Origin: Colius striatus | Taxonomy: Eukaryota > Chordata > Aves > Coliiformes > Coliidae | DNA: 64,000 nt | Direction of reading: 5' to 3' | Assembly (NCBI RefSeq): GCF_028858725.1 | Contig: NC_084761.1 | Coordinates: forward strand, 94,079,971-94,143,970 | Part shown: positions 52,736 to 64,000 of the stretch, one piece after another | Numbering within the stretch: position 1 is the first letter of the stretch | Layout: each line of letters opens with the position of its first letter | The notes under the pieces: generated by a model | The model's input: only the letters and a program-made list of their open reading frames with translations | Told to the model about the DNA's origin: nothing | Database searches by the model: none | Program-made: the position numbers and the translations under genes

Positions 52736-55179
52736 TACCTAGTTCTCTTTCATGTTTCTTTTCCTTGGATCCAACCACGTGACACTTGGGGAGTTTCTGG
52801 GAGGTGTCATCACCCTCTGCTTCCGTGCCTGTGTAGCATCCAGGCCTGGGACCTGTCACACCGCTGAACTCGTCCTTGGCTTTCGTTGACATCTGCAGCC
52901 TTTGTTTCAGCCCTCAGTAACGGGAGGAAAGAGAGACCTGTGGAACATCCCAACACGGGAGAAGGACAAGTGGCAGGACAGAACTGGAACCGACTGGTGG
53001 GATGCTTCTCCCAACATCTATGGATGTGTCGGGATGTCCCGCTGCGTGCTGGGGCTGAGGTGTGCCGCGAGCGTTGCGGGGCCGATGTGCGGCTCTCCCT
53101 CCCTTTATCAGCAGATCACGCTATGCTAACGAGGCACACGTACAATGTTTGTGTGTGCATGTGAGAGACAGAGCGCTGACTCCCGGCCAAGGGAGAAAAA
53201 TCATTAGTTACAGGCTCTGCAGGACTGAACTTGACGAGGAACTTGGGGCTTTGCCCTGACAGCGCTAGGCGCTGGTGCATTATTCAGTTTGTGGCTATGT
53301 TGATTTGCAGATCTAATCACTCCAACAACACATACAGAAAATTAATTTGGACGCGGGCCTGGTTTCTAGAGAAAGTTGGACCTAAAGGCGGGAGGTTGGT
53401 CGTGTGGCTGAGGCAAAGGCCCAGCCTGGGGAATATCTCGTTCCCAACTCTTGAGCCTCACAGAGGAGATGGGATGGGGACGGAGTGGCCAAGAGCCATG
53501 GAGGTTAGTGACGATGAAGTATGTGATAAACAGGACTTCATCCCCGTTGTGTCCTCCTAAACTGAAGCTCTAATCACTGTGTCCATAGCTCTTGCACTGG
53601 AGTGGGATGAATTAGGTGAAGGGGGCGATACTCTCCTCTCCCCAACCAAGGATGGCCCCCAAGGAGTATTGATTCAACAAATGTCTAAAAATATATCTCA
53701 TGAGAAAAACATTGCTATTGAGAGTCAAACCGCATGCTCTAGCCTTCATCCCCTTTTCCCTTCCCCACCTTGCTGATGGCTCCTGCCACCATCAGAAATC
53801 AGCACCTCCTCTTGGTGGAAAAACAAGCGGTTCCCAGAACCAGAGATTTCTCCATGGAGAAGCAGCTATGGTTTTGGGGAGCCCCCAGCTGTGGGAGATG
53901 CTGCCTGCTCTCCTCCCCAGCCTTTGTGAGCTGATGCCATGAGACCTGATTCCTGCCCGACACTCTAGATGTCTTGAGTTACCTATTGAGCACTCTCTCT
54001 CCTTTTGATCAGCACCCCCCAACTTTACCTTCAGCCAGCTCTGGATGTGCTGAATGGCTCCTCTTTAAAACAGGAATTAAGAAGGCATTAGAGACTAATT
54101 AGGTCTAATCAACAGCAGTGGCTATTTTAGACCTGGTGTTTCCAGTTGACATCAAAGGGTGGAGGGAGAAGGGAGAAGCCAGAGGAAGTGCTATCAGCAG
54201 CAGGAAAGATTTAGGCCCTGAACAATTCCCCCATGGCATGGGGTTTTATGTCCCTAATCCCTCTGCACTGACAGGCAGGGAGGCAGAATGGTTTTCTCCC
54301 ACTGGAGACAGGCAGGCTGGAGAAGTCCTGAAGGGAGCCCAGCATCACCATCACTGTTTCCTGGAGACCACCTCCTCTGCCATCCCCCAGAGGATGGCAT
54401 TTGGGATGGTTTTAGGAGATCTGGGGCTACTCCAAGAGGTGGGACACTAGGATGGATGTTCAAGGGAGGAGGCGAGGAACAGGGGAGAACAGAACAGTAT
54501 CTGAGGGAGGAGCTGGAAGGGGACATGAGGACACATTTAGAGCTGAGGAGAGAAGGGAGGAAGCTATTTGCCTCCCCTGGAGGCTTCCTCAATGCAGACA
54601 GGGCTGACTCAGGGCCACTCACGCACAAAGCTGCTCATTAGCAACGTGCAGTGTGTCAGATGCAGGACCCCAAAGCGGGGTTTGTTTGCCCAGGGTGCAG
54701 CAATAGCAGCTGATTTCACACACAGCTTAGCCAAAATGTGCAAGTTTCTCCCTGTTTTCTGCATGTCAGAGGGACCTTTATCCAAAGTGACAGAGCACGG
54801 TCTGAGGGCAGAGTCACCGTGCAAACCCGGCGGTACCTGCCTGCCCTTCAGAGCACCACCAGCTATCTCTCTAACAAGCTCTGCTATGACTCGGGCGGTT
54901 TTGCCGCTGCTGGGAAGTCAGGGGTCAGGCTCAGCAGCACGGGAGCCGTTCTCTGCCCTCTGCCAAAGCCTCCGATCCGGGATCAGAAAGACAGAGCTTG
55001 CTGACGGCGATTCTCCCCGCGATCTGGTTTACACAGCAGAGTATCGAACGGCGGTTTAGTCTGGGGGGATGTTACGGATATCAGATCCTCTTAATGGAAA
55101 GCCAGATCTCGGCAGACAGCGTTTTGGAGGGTGCGTGGAAAACAACAACAACTATTTACAGGGTTATGGACGCAAATGC

Positions 55180-55440
55180 CCTTGAATGATACAAACCGTC
55201 TTAAGGGGAATTTTTGCGGCTGATTAAGCGTAACCACAAAGCTTCAAGAAAACATGTGTTTATTTTAAGTAAGTAATGTTGATTACTAATGAGAATACTT
55301 AGTAGATAGGATCAAAGGTAGCTGAAGTGCCGTCATGATATCAAAGACTGGGATGGTACGCTTAATTTAGACGTTGAAAAGCCAATCTAAGGTGAGTGTC
55401 TTGAAAGTAAATATCATTAACAGTATCTAGATTAGACCAA
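55180..55440. promoter_or_regulatory. Candidate conserved non-coding element
   Basis: Repeat-free AT-rich block: gctgattaagcgtaaccaca, gtaatgttgattactaatga and ttagacgttgaaaagcc. Homeodomain-type cores are frequent. Texture only; conservation untested. Confidence 0.25.
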
Positions 55441-56036
55441 GGTATAAAAAGAGTTGGAGGTAACAGCTTTCAAATCTCCCGTATAAACAGGCAGGTGATG
55501 CTGTGGCTGGGGGAGGCGAGTCGGACACGGAGCCTGGGGTAGGGGATGTACATCTGGCACACGCGGCTCCTGGCCGGGCTCCTGGCTCTGCCTGTCGGCT
55601 TCTTGGGGCAATTGGCTCTTGGGAGACAGGGTGATTCCTTTCTGCACCAGCTTACCCAGGAGGAAGGGGTGGAAATGTGTCCCCCTTCCTCAGGCATCTC
55701 CAGCTTGAGCTCTGGTGCAGGGCTCTGACTGAAGAGGGAATGCTTGTGCTGGGACTCTGGGCTGGGTAAGGGGATATCCTCCCACCAGCTCACACCAGGA
55801 CAGTAACCACTGTCAAGAGGTCAGGCAGGCAGATGGATGGATGGGGCCCAAAGCGTGACTCAGTGTCCGGGTATCTTTGCCTCCTGCTTCTGAAGCCTAT
55901 TTTCCTCTCCCATCCCTATATTGTCCTATTAGCTTGAAAGTGCTCAAGTGGAAAGGCTCTACACATCCCCACTGTCATCAGCCCTGCTCCTGGCCGTAAC
56001 ATCCCTGCAGCAATGCACTGATGAGATTTGGGACAG

Positions 56037-56125
56037 GCTCAGGAGCTTATATCCCCTGGATATAAGCTGTATCTCAGGAGCTTATTCTTCCAGTATGGGT
56101 ATATCTCAGGAGCTTATTCTCCCAC
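56037..56125. repeat. Triplicated 32-35 bp unit with an 11-bp perfect hairpin
   Basis: ctcaggagctta recurs at 56038, 56073 and 56105; the last two units share atctcaggagcttattct. Inside the first unit, agcttatatcc and ggatataagct form an 11-bp inverted repeat around cct (56044-56068). Confidence 0.85.
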
Positions 56126-57732
56126 CAGCGGTGCAATGCAAGAGGGGATATGATATTCATTTACCCCATGTTCATCCTGAGCACCCGGGAAAAACAGTCA
56201 ATGTTAATTGGAGAAAAACTGGGACATGGCTGAGCCATGGTCCAAGCTGTCTTCTGTCAAAACCCTGTGCCAGGTCCCTGGTCTGACCACCTCTCTGGTG
56301 GCTTCAGGAGATCCCCACTGCTCTCTCCCCAGTGCATCCTTCTCCATCCCCCCTCCTGCTGCCAAGGAAGACAGAGCTCCTCCATGCCCAACGCTGGCAG
56401 GCACCCTCTCAGCCCAAATGCCCTGCTGATGGCCAGCACCCCCTGTTTCACTCCCACGCTCCCCAAGAACTGTCTCAGGACTACGCTCCGCTCCGCACGT
56501 TTCCCTGGACCGAGCCCCTTTGATCGAGCGCTGCGGGGCAGTAAGCGGGTGCCAGATTTTTGCCCTGCCTTGCGTAGGCTGGGAGAGCTTTGCCTTCCCA
56601 TCTGAGGCCCAGGAAGGGCAGAGGGAGCCTGAGGACACTGCCTGCAGCCTTGGGTCTGCTCAGCACCTTGTCCTGCTGGCCACAGGTCCAGGAGGCTCAC
56701 AGTGAGTGAATCATCACCCCTTCTCTGGCCCAAATGGTGGTCCTGTGGGATGCCAGGAATGGCAAAGCCAGGGAGAGGTGTTTCCCAGGAAAGTGTCTCA
56801 GAAGGGTTAAAGGATAGTGGCTTTGGAGGCAGGAGTGCCTGCTGATGAGGGCAGATACTGTTTGAGGAGCTGGGGGGGCTGGGTACTGGTCCTGCATGGG
56901 CTGATGTTTTGCTGCATCACTAAAAAATAGTTTCAATGGTACTTTCCAGAACAATAAACTTGAAGCCTTTGTGTGCTGCTTTCAAACACAGACTCGAACT
57001 TTATCCTTGCAGATGTTCCAAAGGTAAAGGGCACTGAAAGCTTTTGAAAGCCCTGGTGTCCCCGTGCCCTGTCTGGGTACCCTGCACAGCCTGCACACAA
57101 GCTCAGCCACTGCTGGGCTCGAGCATCTCAGCTCCTCTGAGTGCTGAAGGTGCCCTGCAGAGGTCTTACCAGAAGCCTCTTTACTCTCAAGTGTTTTGCA
57201 GGCTCTTGAGTTGTAACAACAATAACAGAAAGGTACAAAAGGCAGCTATTTAAATAGCTGGAGAACAAATCACTTCCCTGTTTGCTCGAGTGTCACCCGC
57301 TCAGCATCTGCTCCATAATATGGATGTACTGTTTTCTCTGGGGCAATGAAGATCTGCATTTCTAATACCTGAGAAAAAAAATAAATAATCAAACATGAAC
57401 AAAGTGATTTCTGGCCCTCTTTGCATATTACAAAGGAGCAAGATGGGCACAGACCCAATTCCTTTGTTCTTTTCAGATCTCTGCTACTGCGAGCAATATT
57501 TGTCAAGAAATTTGAGGCTGCAGATGAAAAGTGCTACCTACGGACTGAGTATTATTACTGCTTTAAACTCACACCCTTCAAGCCAGCCTGCTGTCCCTGT
57601 TTAAAAGGAGGCTTGTGGCCAAACAGGTATGACAGACACCAGCTGCCAGGATGCCTTGGGTCCTTGGCCACTGACTGCTCAATGGCCACAGGCACATCCT
57701 ACGTGCCTTCTGGTGTGGACCCTCGCCATTTT

Positions 57733-57926
57733 TCTTCACTGAAAGGGTTGTTAATCATTGAATCCACCAGGATGGTGTTGCAGTTCCCATCCCTGAAGAT
57801 ATTTAAAAACCCAGCTGAGGTGCTGAGGGACATGGGCCAATGGTGGGCTTGGCAGTGTGAGGTGAGTGGCTGGACTTGATGAGCTTAAAGGTCTTTTCCT
57901 ACCAAAAGGCTTCTATGGTTCTATGA
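57733..57926 (+). mobile_element. CR1 LINE 3' fragment
   Basis: cccatccctgaagatattta, gaggtgctgagggacatggg, gcttggcagtgtgaggtgag and the tail ggcttctatggttctatgac. Confidence 0.88.
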
Positions 57927-60900
57927 CTTCATGATTGCCAGCACTGGGGCAGCAGCAAGGATTGCAGACCTGGGGTGGGGAGCTGCTGAAAAGCATCTTT
58001 TTAAGAGCTAGATCATGAGCTGGAGCTGAATAAGCTACTGCAACACTGGCTCTGGTGGGTTTAACTGTGGAAGGTAACTGCAAGGAGTGCAAGTGGGGTT
58101 TGGTGGCATGGTGAGTGGTGTGGAGGAGCCTCAGGTGGACACGCAGGCAGGCAGAATCTCTGCTGTCACACATCGTCATTTCTAGGAGAAAGCTGTGTCC
58201 AGCTTACCACAACTCTCCTTGAGCAAAGTCCAAGTGTGTGGGGAGGAGGGATTTTGTTTTTTAGATGATACATTTACACAACAAAACTTTGCTGCACAAA
58301 AGCAACTGGGAGGTGCCCTGCCATGTCCTGCCATCACACTGGGCTGCAGCCCCTGAGCCCAGAGCCCTGGCGTCCCCAGCACCAACAAAGAGAATCCTAT
58401 CCATGACATTGTGTTCTGCACAACAGCAGCTCAGATTAAGAAGGGTTTTCTTGTTCTGGAAACTCCACGAATAAGAATGTTAGGAATTGGCTCAAGCCAC
58501 CAGTGACATAATTAGAAGGCTTTTGATATGCCAATTTGGCTGATCTCAGTTACTTCCCCCTGGTGCTGGGGAGTGTCAGCAGAGGGATTAGCCTCCAGTC
58601 ACTTCCTGACACTCTGCTAAATCTTCTCCCTCTTTGTTCTTCATCCAAGACAGGGGAAAAAAGGAAAAACAGGGAAGCAGCTCAGGAGATACTGAGGCGA
58701 AGCAGTGTGCGCCGAATCTCTGACCTGCCTTCGATTTACACTACAGGCTCTCCTTAGGGGTGTAATGCAATTACAGCTATACCTAGGTGCTATACATTTT
58801 AATCCCATTAGAAACAGCCCTTTAACAGCTCCTGACTGACTATAATATGTAATCTCATTAGAGACACTACCTTTATACCTTGTACAAGCATATCCAAGCA
58901 GAAATCAAAGGCTGGGAGAAGGCTAACATGGTTTTCTTCCTTTAAAACACCATCTGCTTTCTTGCTTTTGTTTGTGGTGTTGGTGCACAAGGGAGACTTG
59001 AAGGGTTTGGTGAGGCCAGGTTGGATGGGGCTCTGGGGTCACTCCTGGTTTCTCTCTCATGACTCCTCCAGCACCCATCCTACCCTGATGCATTTGAAGG
59101 AGATGCACAGCCCTTGTTCCTGCCTGGACCTCCTAGCCTGGCACACATGGGGACATGAAGTTGTCCTCACCATCCTCAGAGCTGTCTCTGTGCAAATTTG
59201 GGACAAATATGGTCCGAGGCTGGGCCAACACTGCAAGGATTTCTCCTGTCAGAGCGTGCTTCGCTGCATCGCCTCCCACGATAACACACACTGCGCTGAC
59301 CAAAGGCCTTGAGTGCGGGTACAGCTGTGTCTACACCATGTCTGCTTCTGTTGCTCTGCCAAAAGGGAGAAGGAGAAAGGGAGGGGTGATGCCTTTTTTT
59401 CCCTCTAAGCTGTTTTCCTCAAGGATCTATCATCTCTCAACCCGCTCCTTCCACAGCAATCTTTGAAGGTTTGAGTCAACTTCAGAGCCAAATTGTCAGG
59501 GGGAAAGACAGGCCTGAGGACATTCAGTTCCAACATCTTATATGGAAACAGGCTTCTGGGTAGTTTCCAGGTAGATTTGACCTTGGTAGAGATAGGCATT
59601 CACATGGCAGAGAGACAGTGTGAATGTCCCAACCGTGGGCCAAGCTCAGTAGGGCTGTGCTGCATATCTGAGAATCCAAACTCTCAGCCAAGCATCTGAC
59701 CACAGCTGGATGTGGTCACATGTCACTCCAGTCCTGATTCAGCTCAGATGACGTTAAAATAGCAGCTCAGCCTAAAAAGCCCAAAGGGAGAGCGCAAGAC
59801 TTGGACAGAGCAGCAAAGCTCAGGGAGGAAGGACAGGAGGATGGGACAGACATGTTGCGTGGGGATTGAGGGGCAATCTCCCCCTCCACTGCCAAAACCC
59901 CAAGATACTGCAGCAAGGACAGCTCTGGTCTCTTGTGAAGGGAAAACAGCTGTCACTGCTTGGTCTGAACTGTGGTATGTGCTGACACGGCCCACGTTGG
60001 CAACCTGGGCCACAAATCTACTGAAAAGAGAGTAAAAGAGTGCTGGTGAGCTGAGCCACACATCAATCCAGTGTTTGGGGGTCACTGTGCTTGTCTTTCT
60101 GACAGGGCTTAAGAGATCTTGATCTTTGGAGTCTTTAAAGACTGCAAAGACATTTATTTTTGCGAGGGGGGATGTTAATCCCAGCAGATTCAGAGAGGTG
60201 ATAAAGCACTTTGTTTCTTGCTCTACAGTAATTGCAACTTCTGACAACTCTGATAAACTAAAATGAGGTTCCCAAAAGCATCCACCCAAGGCTTTGTGGG
60301 GCTGCAGTCAGGGTTGTATTTAAATGCCCCTAATGAGTACCTACAGCAAATGGGAAAGACATGCAAATCAGGTATCTAATTGAATGGGCCTTTGAAGGAA
60401 TATCCCAAGGCCTGGGTAATTGATGGGTTATCTTTCCACCAGCTTGCCTTGATGGCATCGCCTTCCGCCTCAGTCTTCCCTAGGAGTCTGGTTTAACAGG
60501 AAAACTGGTGCACCAGGCTGAAATGCAGATTCTCCTTCACAGACCAAACGAGGACATTTGCTGCCCAGCTGTACGGCACTTTTGCAAGGCAGTCATTATT
60601 AAAATCTCTCTAAGACAGGTGTTTCTTCCAGGCATGGAAGTGCCTTATCATATTGCATCTGAACATTGCACTCAGCCAACTGCCTTGCGACCTGCTTTGC
60701 AAAGTGAAGTCATGACAGGGGAAATAGCTTTCCCATTAAGTTTCCTGGGCCCACTTCTCCAGAGGGTGTAAATTGATGTGACTGCCTTCATTTGAACGCA
60801 GCGCAGCTGATTTACGCCCTGTGGAAACGTGACCCTCCTGACCCACCGACTCGGTTGTTGTGCTGTGAGGATTTATCAGTGTTGCATATATGAATTTTTC

Positions 60901-63900
60901 TTTGCTGAAGACCCTTGTGCTTTGCTTGTGCAAGAGCCAGTTGCTAGCAGCCACCGTTATGGCTGAGAAAGCTTGTGACTCAGTAATGAGCAGGAAAAAA
61001 AATCATCCCAGGTTGGAGGGTGGAGTTACACTGAACCTGTTGGGCTCAGAATTAAGTCATAAAGCCCTAAATTTGTGTCTGTTTCTCTAACAATCTGTGA
61101 CAGGCAAGCTCTCTCCAGCACCTCTACTGACTCTGAGGGTCAAATTTTGTCAACCACACATAGCACCTGAGGCTGTTTGAGAGGTGCTGAGTGTCTGAGA
61201 CATCCTCAGGGGTTTATGTATCCAGACTGGTGTTCTTCTGGAGCAATGGTGGGGGGGTGGAGGGGAAATGTTGATGCATCTCAATATCTCTCTTGAGGGA
61301 AAAGAATTTTAACCAAAGAATCTGCTTCTCAATTGAGGTCGAAATTACTTTCCTGTACTCCCTGACAGTGACAGGAGGAGCAGATTTCAGCCATAGCTTC
61401 AACTTTCCCTGTGTGTGTTTTGATTGCTCTAGGAGCAGGGTCTTGGGGATGCTGACCCAGAACTGTTTCCAACTCTGAGCCCATCTCCCAGTTTATCTCC
61501 AAACTTTACAGGTACAGAAACCCCCAGTTCAAGTCCCCACATCCTAACACCACCCTCAAACTCTTCATAGAAAGGCAGCACCAGGATCCTGGCTGCAGTT
61601 TGTCGAATTTGAGGGGTATAAACACATTTGTCAGTGTGCCAGCTCAGCTCTGGCTTTACTTCACCTCTCCCCTTCTGGTGCTCAGACCCACAGCGCTCTC
61701 CTGCTTTCAGCTCCCTTTGCCATTTGTCATAGTGAATCACCCAGTTGCTGGCTACATTCTTACCCATTATTTGCTGTTCCTTTCTAATCCGTGCCTAAAT
61801 GCTACGCTTTGCTCTTCATCTTGAATTTTCCAGCCCAAACTGAAATATTAACACCAACAACCTTGCAGGTTTCCCAGATCCAGGCTGTGCATCGGCACTT
61901 TTGCCTTTCTGCCTTTCCCCCTCGCCACACTTTGCTGCTGGGCAGTCCTGGGATGGAGCAGTGTGTGCACGGTCTCACTCGCTTGCAAAACCCCCACAGA
62001 GGAGACTGGCAGAGCACAGCCCAGCTCTTGCTGGCATCTGGATGCTGCAACTCTCATGCCCGCTGTTGGGTTTGTCCCAGTGACAGCATGGGTTGATGTT
62101 GCCAAAAGCATCCCGTCTGGAGGGGCGTGCAAGGTCAGGGCTTAGCGGGAGCGAGTCTCTGACAGCCATCCCTGTGCAGGATCCTGGCCCAGCCGGCCCT
62201 GCTCGATGGTGCTGGAGCTTTTTCTCTCGTCAGTTCGCTTGCCAGCCTTTGCCATCTGGCTACACCACAGTCTTTGCAACGCTGGCCCCTTTCCTGAGGA
62301 CTACGCTTCCCACGCAGCTTTGACTCTTCCACCAAAGCCTTCACCCAGACCGTCCACACACAAGCCCTGAGAGCCAGGCTCAGTGCACGATGTGAACCTG
62401 GCCATGTGCCTGCCTGGGCATATAGGTTACAGCTTGGGTTTCGCTTTAAAGCAGGCTTTGACCTGTCTGCTGTGCTGCAAGGATGGAGTTAAAACCTGGA
62501 GAAACTCTGATTTGGATAACTCTCCAATGGTGGCCACAGTTCACTGGGACTGTATTTCTGACCTCTGCATCTGTTCCTTTGCTTCCCAGACATGAGCAAT
62601 TGCTCCCTGTTTTCTGCAATTAGTCCAAGACTCATTGCAGATAGGTCTAAGGAGGACAGACACATGTGGTGGACACCAAACTGCAGGGGCCCCTCCCAAA
62701 ATCTCTGCTCTCACACCAGTAACGGCAGGTCTCCTGGGTCAGAACCAAGATGACTCTGTTACAGATGCCTTGAGAGGGCCATCATTCCACTTTCTTTTGA
62801 TTTCTTTGCAACTCACAGGATAAACATGGGAACCCAGGGAGAAGTAAGGTAAATGTCTTTATTCAGTCATTGATGGAATTGAAATCCTTCTGGGCTGGGA
62901 CAAGTAAAGTAGGGGCTACAGTATTACGTGAAGTGAGGAGGCCTTGGAAGAGTCATTCTCTCTTCCAGATTTGCCAGGGAAGAAAAGGTCCTCAGACATT
63001 ACAGCAGCACAAGGTAAGAGGCACAAGCATGGACTATCACCACTGTGTCCCAACTAGACTTGATGATGAAACTCAAAACCCCTAACTGCTGTGAGCTGGG
63101 GACATGCCAGCAGCCAGCCCCAGGCTGGTTAGCCATCTCCTCTCACTACCTGGAGCAGCCAACTCCTCTCCATGTTGCTGTGGTCTCCCACACAGCCATG
63201 TCCCAGTGCTGGCAAGCACCATCTCCTCCTAAAGCGGATGCAGCAGAGATGCCCTCAGGCCTCCATGTCTTTGTGATTGTACCCTGCCATGTGCCCTGTC
63301 CTGCACTGCCCGTGCCTCTCCATAGGGAAAATCAGGCATTAGAGCAAGCACAAGTCTTTTACTTCTACACTGGCTTGCCTGATGCTCTAATACATAGTGC
63401 ATGTACTGCAACAGCTATTGCTGCTGCTTCCTACTGGAGAGCTGCATTTCTGCCATGAATTTCAGTCATAGAAAAGTCAGACACACATCTCTGGTGCAGA
63501 AAACTCCCCTCTGGACCTGCCTTTCTCTCTGCATTGTCTGTAGAATGGAAAGGTTAATGCAAGGTTAGAGGAATGTCACCCTAAAGGTGTCTGTCTGCCT
63601 TCTGTGCTCTTCAGTGCCATCCCACTTCTGGTGTCTGGTGTCCCTGTCAATAGACTTTGGACAGTTTTTCTGAACTGCTCTGCATGTCTTTTTCCAGACT
63701 GGTTATGCCTTTCCCTCTTACCCTCATTTTTTGAGATCAGCTGATTTATCAACACGCTGTTGCTTTTTGTGCTGAAGTCACCAGGGAGAGTGTGAGATGA
63801 TTTCCAACGCTGATCCTTAGGCAGTCCCATTAACGATCCCCCTTCCCTGCAGCCGATGTATTCCTGCACAGGCCACTGCTTGCTTGCTCTCTGCTGGGAC

Positions 63901-64000
63901 CCAGCTCGTGGCAGCACCATGAACTGACCATGTCCTTTGTGTCACTCCAGAGCCTTAAAGAACTTTTCAAGTCCCCAAAATATTGACATTGTAAAAGCGT
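57927..64000. other. 6-kb gene-free, CR1-free region to the window end
   Basis: No coding exon, RNA gene or interspersed repeat recognised. A 181-codon minus-strand ORF (59744-60289) lacks a signature. A homeodomain/octamer-rich block lies at 60300-60470. No forkhead (FOXI3) sequence was seen. Confidence 0.6.
60300..60470. promoter_or_regulatory. Candidate conserved non-coding element with octamer site
   Basis: It contains a perfect octamer atgcaaat (60361-60368), TAATGAG, tctaattgaa and a TCF-like cctttgaagg within 110 bp of unique sequence. The clustering is suggestive only. Confidence 0.3.

Larger units (their letters stand above)
52736..57732. other. 5-kb gene-free, CR1-free region
   Basis: No coding exon recognised. 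It contains AT-rich, unique blocks (53155-53370, 55000-55440) and the short repeat/hairpin at 56037-56125. ORFs of 144-163 codons (54568-55059, 56204-56733) have no family signature. Confidence 0.6.

Noticed and set aside
59744-60289. 181-codon minus-strand ORF in the distal intergenic region
   Set aside because: The longest non-repeat ORF in the gene-free part, but with no recognised family and no neighbouring exon-like signals. A database search for homologues would decide.
34869-64000. FOXI3 or another syntenic gene downstream of THNSL2
   Set aside because: No forkhead-domain peptide or other recognisable exon was found in any frame; the gene must lie beyond the window.
1-64000. CRISPR arrays, operons, prophage or other bacterial-type systems
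   Set aside because: The DNA is clearly vertebrate: spliced genes, CR1 LINEs and microsatellites. None of the short repeats has a CRISPR-like repeat-spacer layout.

Overview
This is vertebrate nuclear DNA, almost certainly from a bird. Spliced genes lie in a background whose interspersed repeats are nearly all 5'-truncated CR1 LINE copies. These carry the typical avian CR1 3' tail, repeats of attctatg, read as catagaat when the copy is on the minus strand. The gene order SMYD1 - FABP1 - THNSL2 matches the order on human chromosome 2p11.2. The species cannot be fixed from the sequence. At least three CR1 copies are so alike that their subfamily was probably active fairly recently.

Layout. (1) 1-7.3 kb, plus strand: the last four coding exons of SMYD1, the muscle SET/MYND methyltransferase; its 5' part lies outside the window. 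(2) 7.3-10 kb: a convergent intergenic gap with two CR1 copies and one unrecognised minus-strand ORF. (3) 10.0-13.7 kb, minus strand: complete four-exon FABP1 with a TATA box and a DR1 (PPAR/HNF4-type) element just upstream. (4) 13.7-26.4 kb: the divergent FABP1/THNSL2 intergenic region, with three CR1 copies, a GC-rich patch holding a CTCF-like motif, and a GC-rich block with an 18-bp minisatellite that probably contains the THNSL2 promoter. (5) 26.4-34.9 kb, plus strand: complete eight-coding-exon THNSL2, 481 codons, with the PLP lysine and phosphate-binding loop intact. (6) 34.9-64 kb: about 29 kb with no recognisable coding exon. It holds CR1 copies, microsatellites (including about 190 bp of CTCCT/CTTCT), local tandem duplications, one ancient SINE-like remnant, and several AT-rich repeat-free blocks that look like conserved non-coding sequence. 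In mammals FOXI3 lies further along on this side; no forkhead exon is present here.

The three genes share no pathway. SMYD1 acts in striated muscle, FABP1 carries fatty acids in liver and gut, and THNSL2 is a PLP-dependent phospho-lyase. They are neighbours through conserved synteny. I found no convincing new biological system. The most useful leads are regulatory motifs, repeat architecture and one orphan ORF. Exon boundaries were set by GT-AG sites, reading-frame continuity and recalled family sequences; all repeat identities are by eye.
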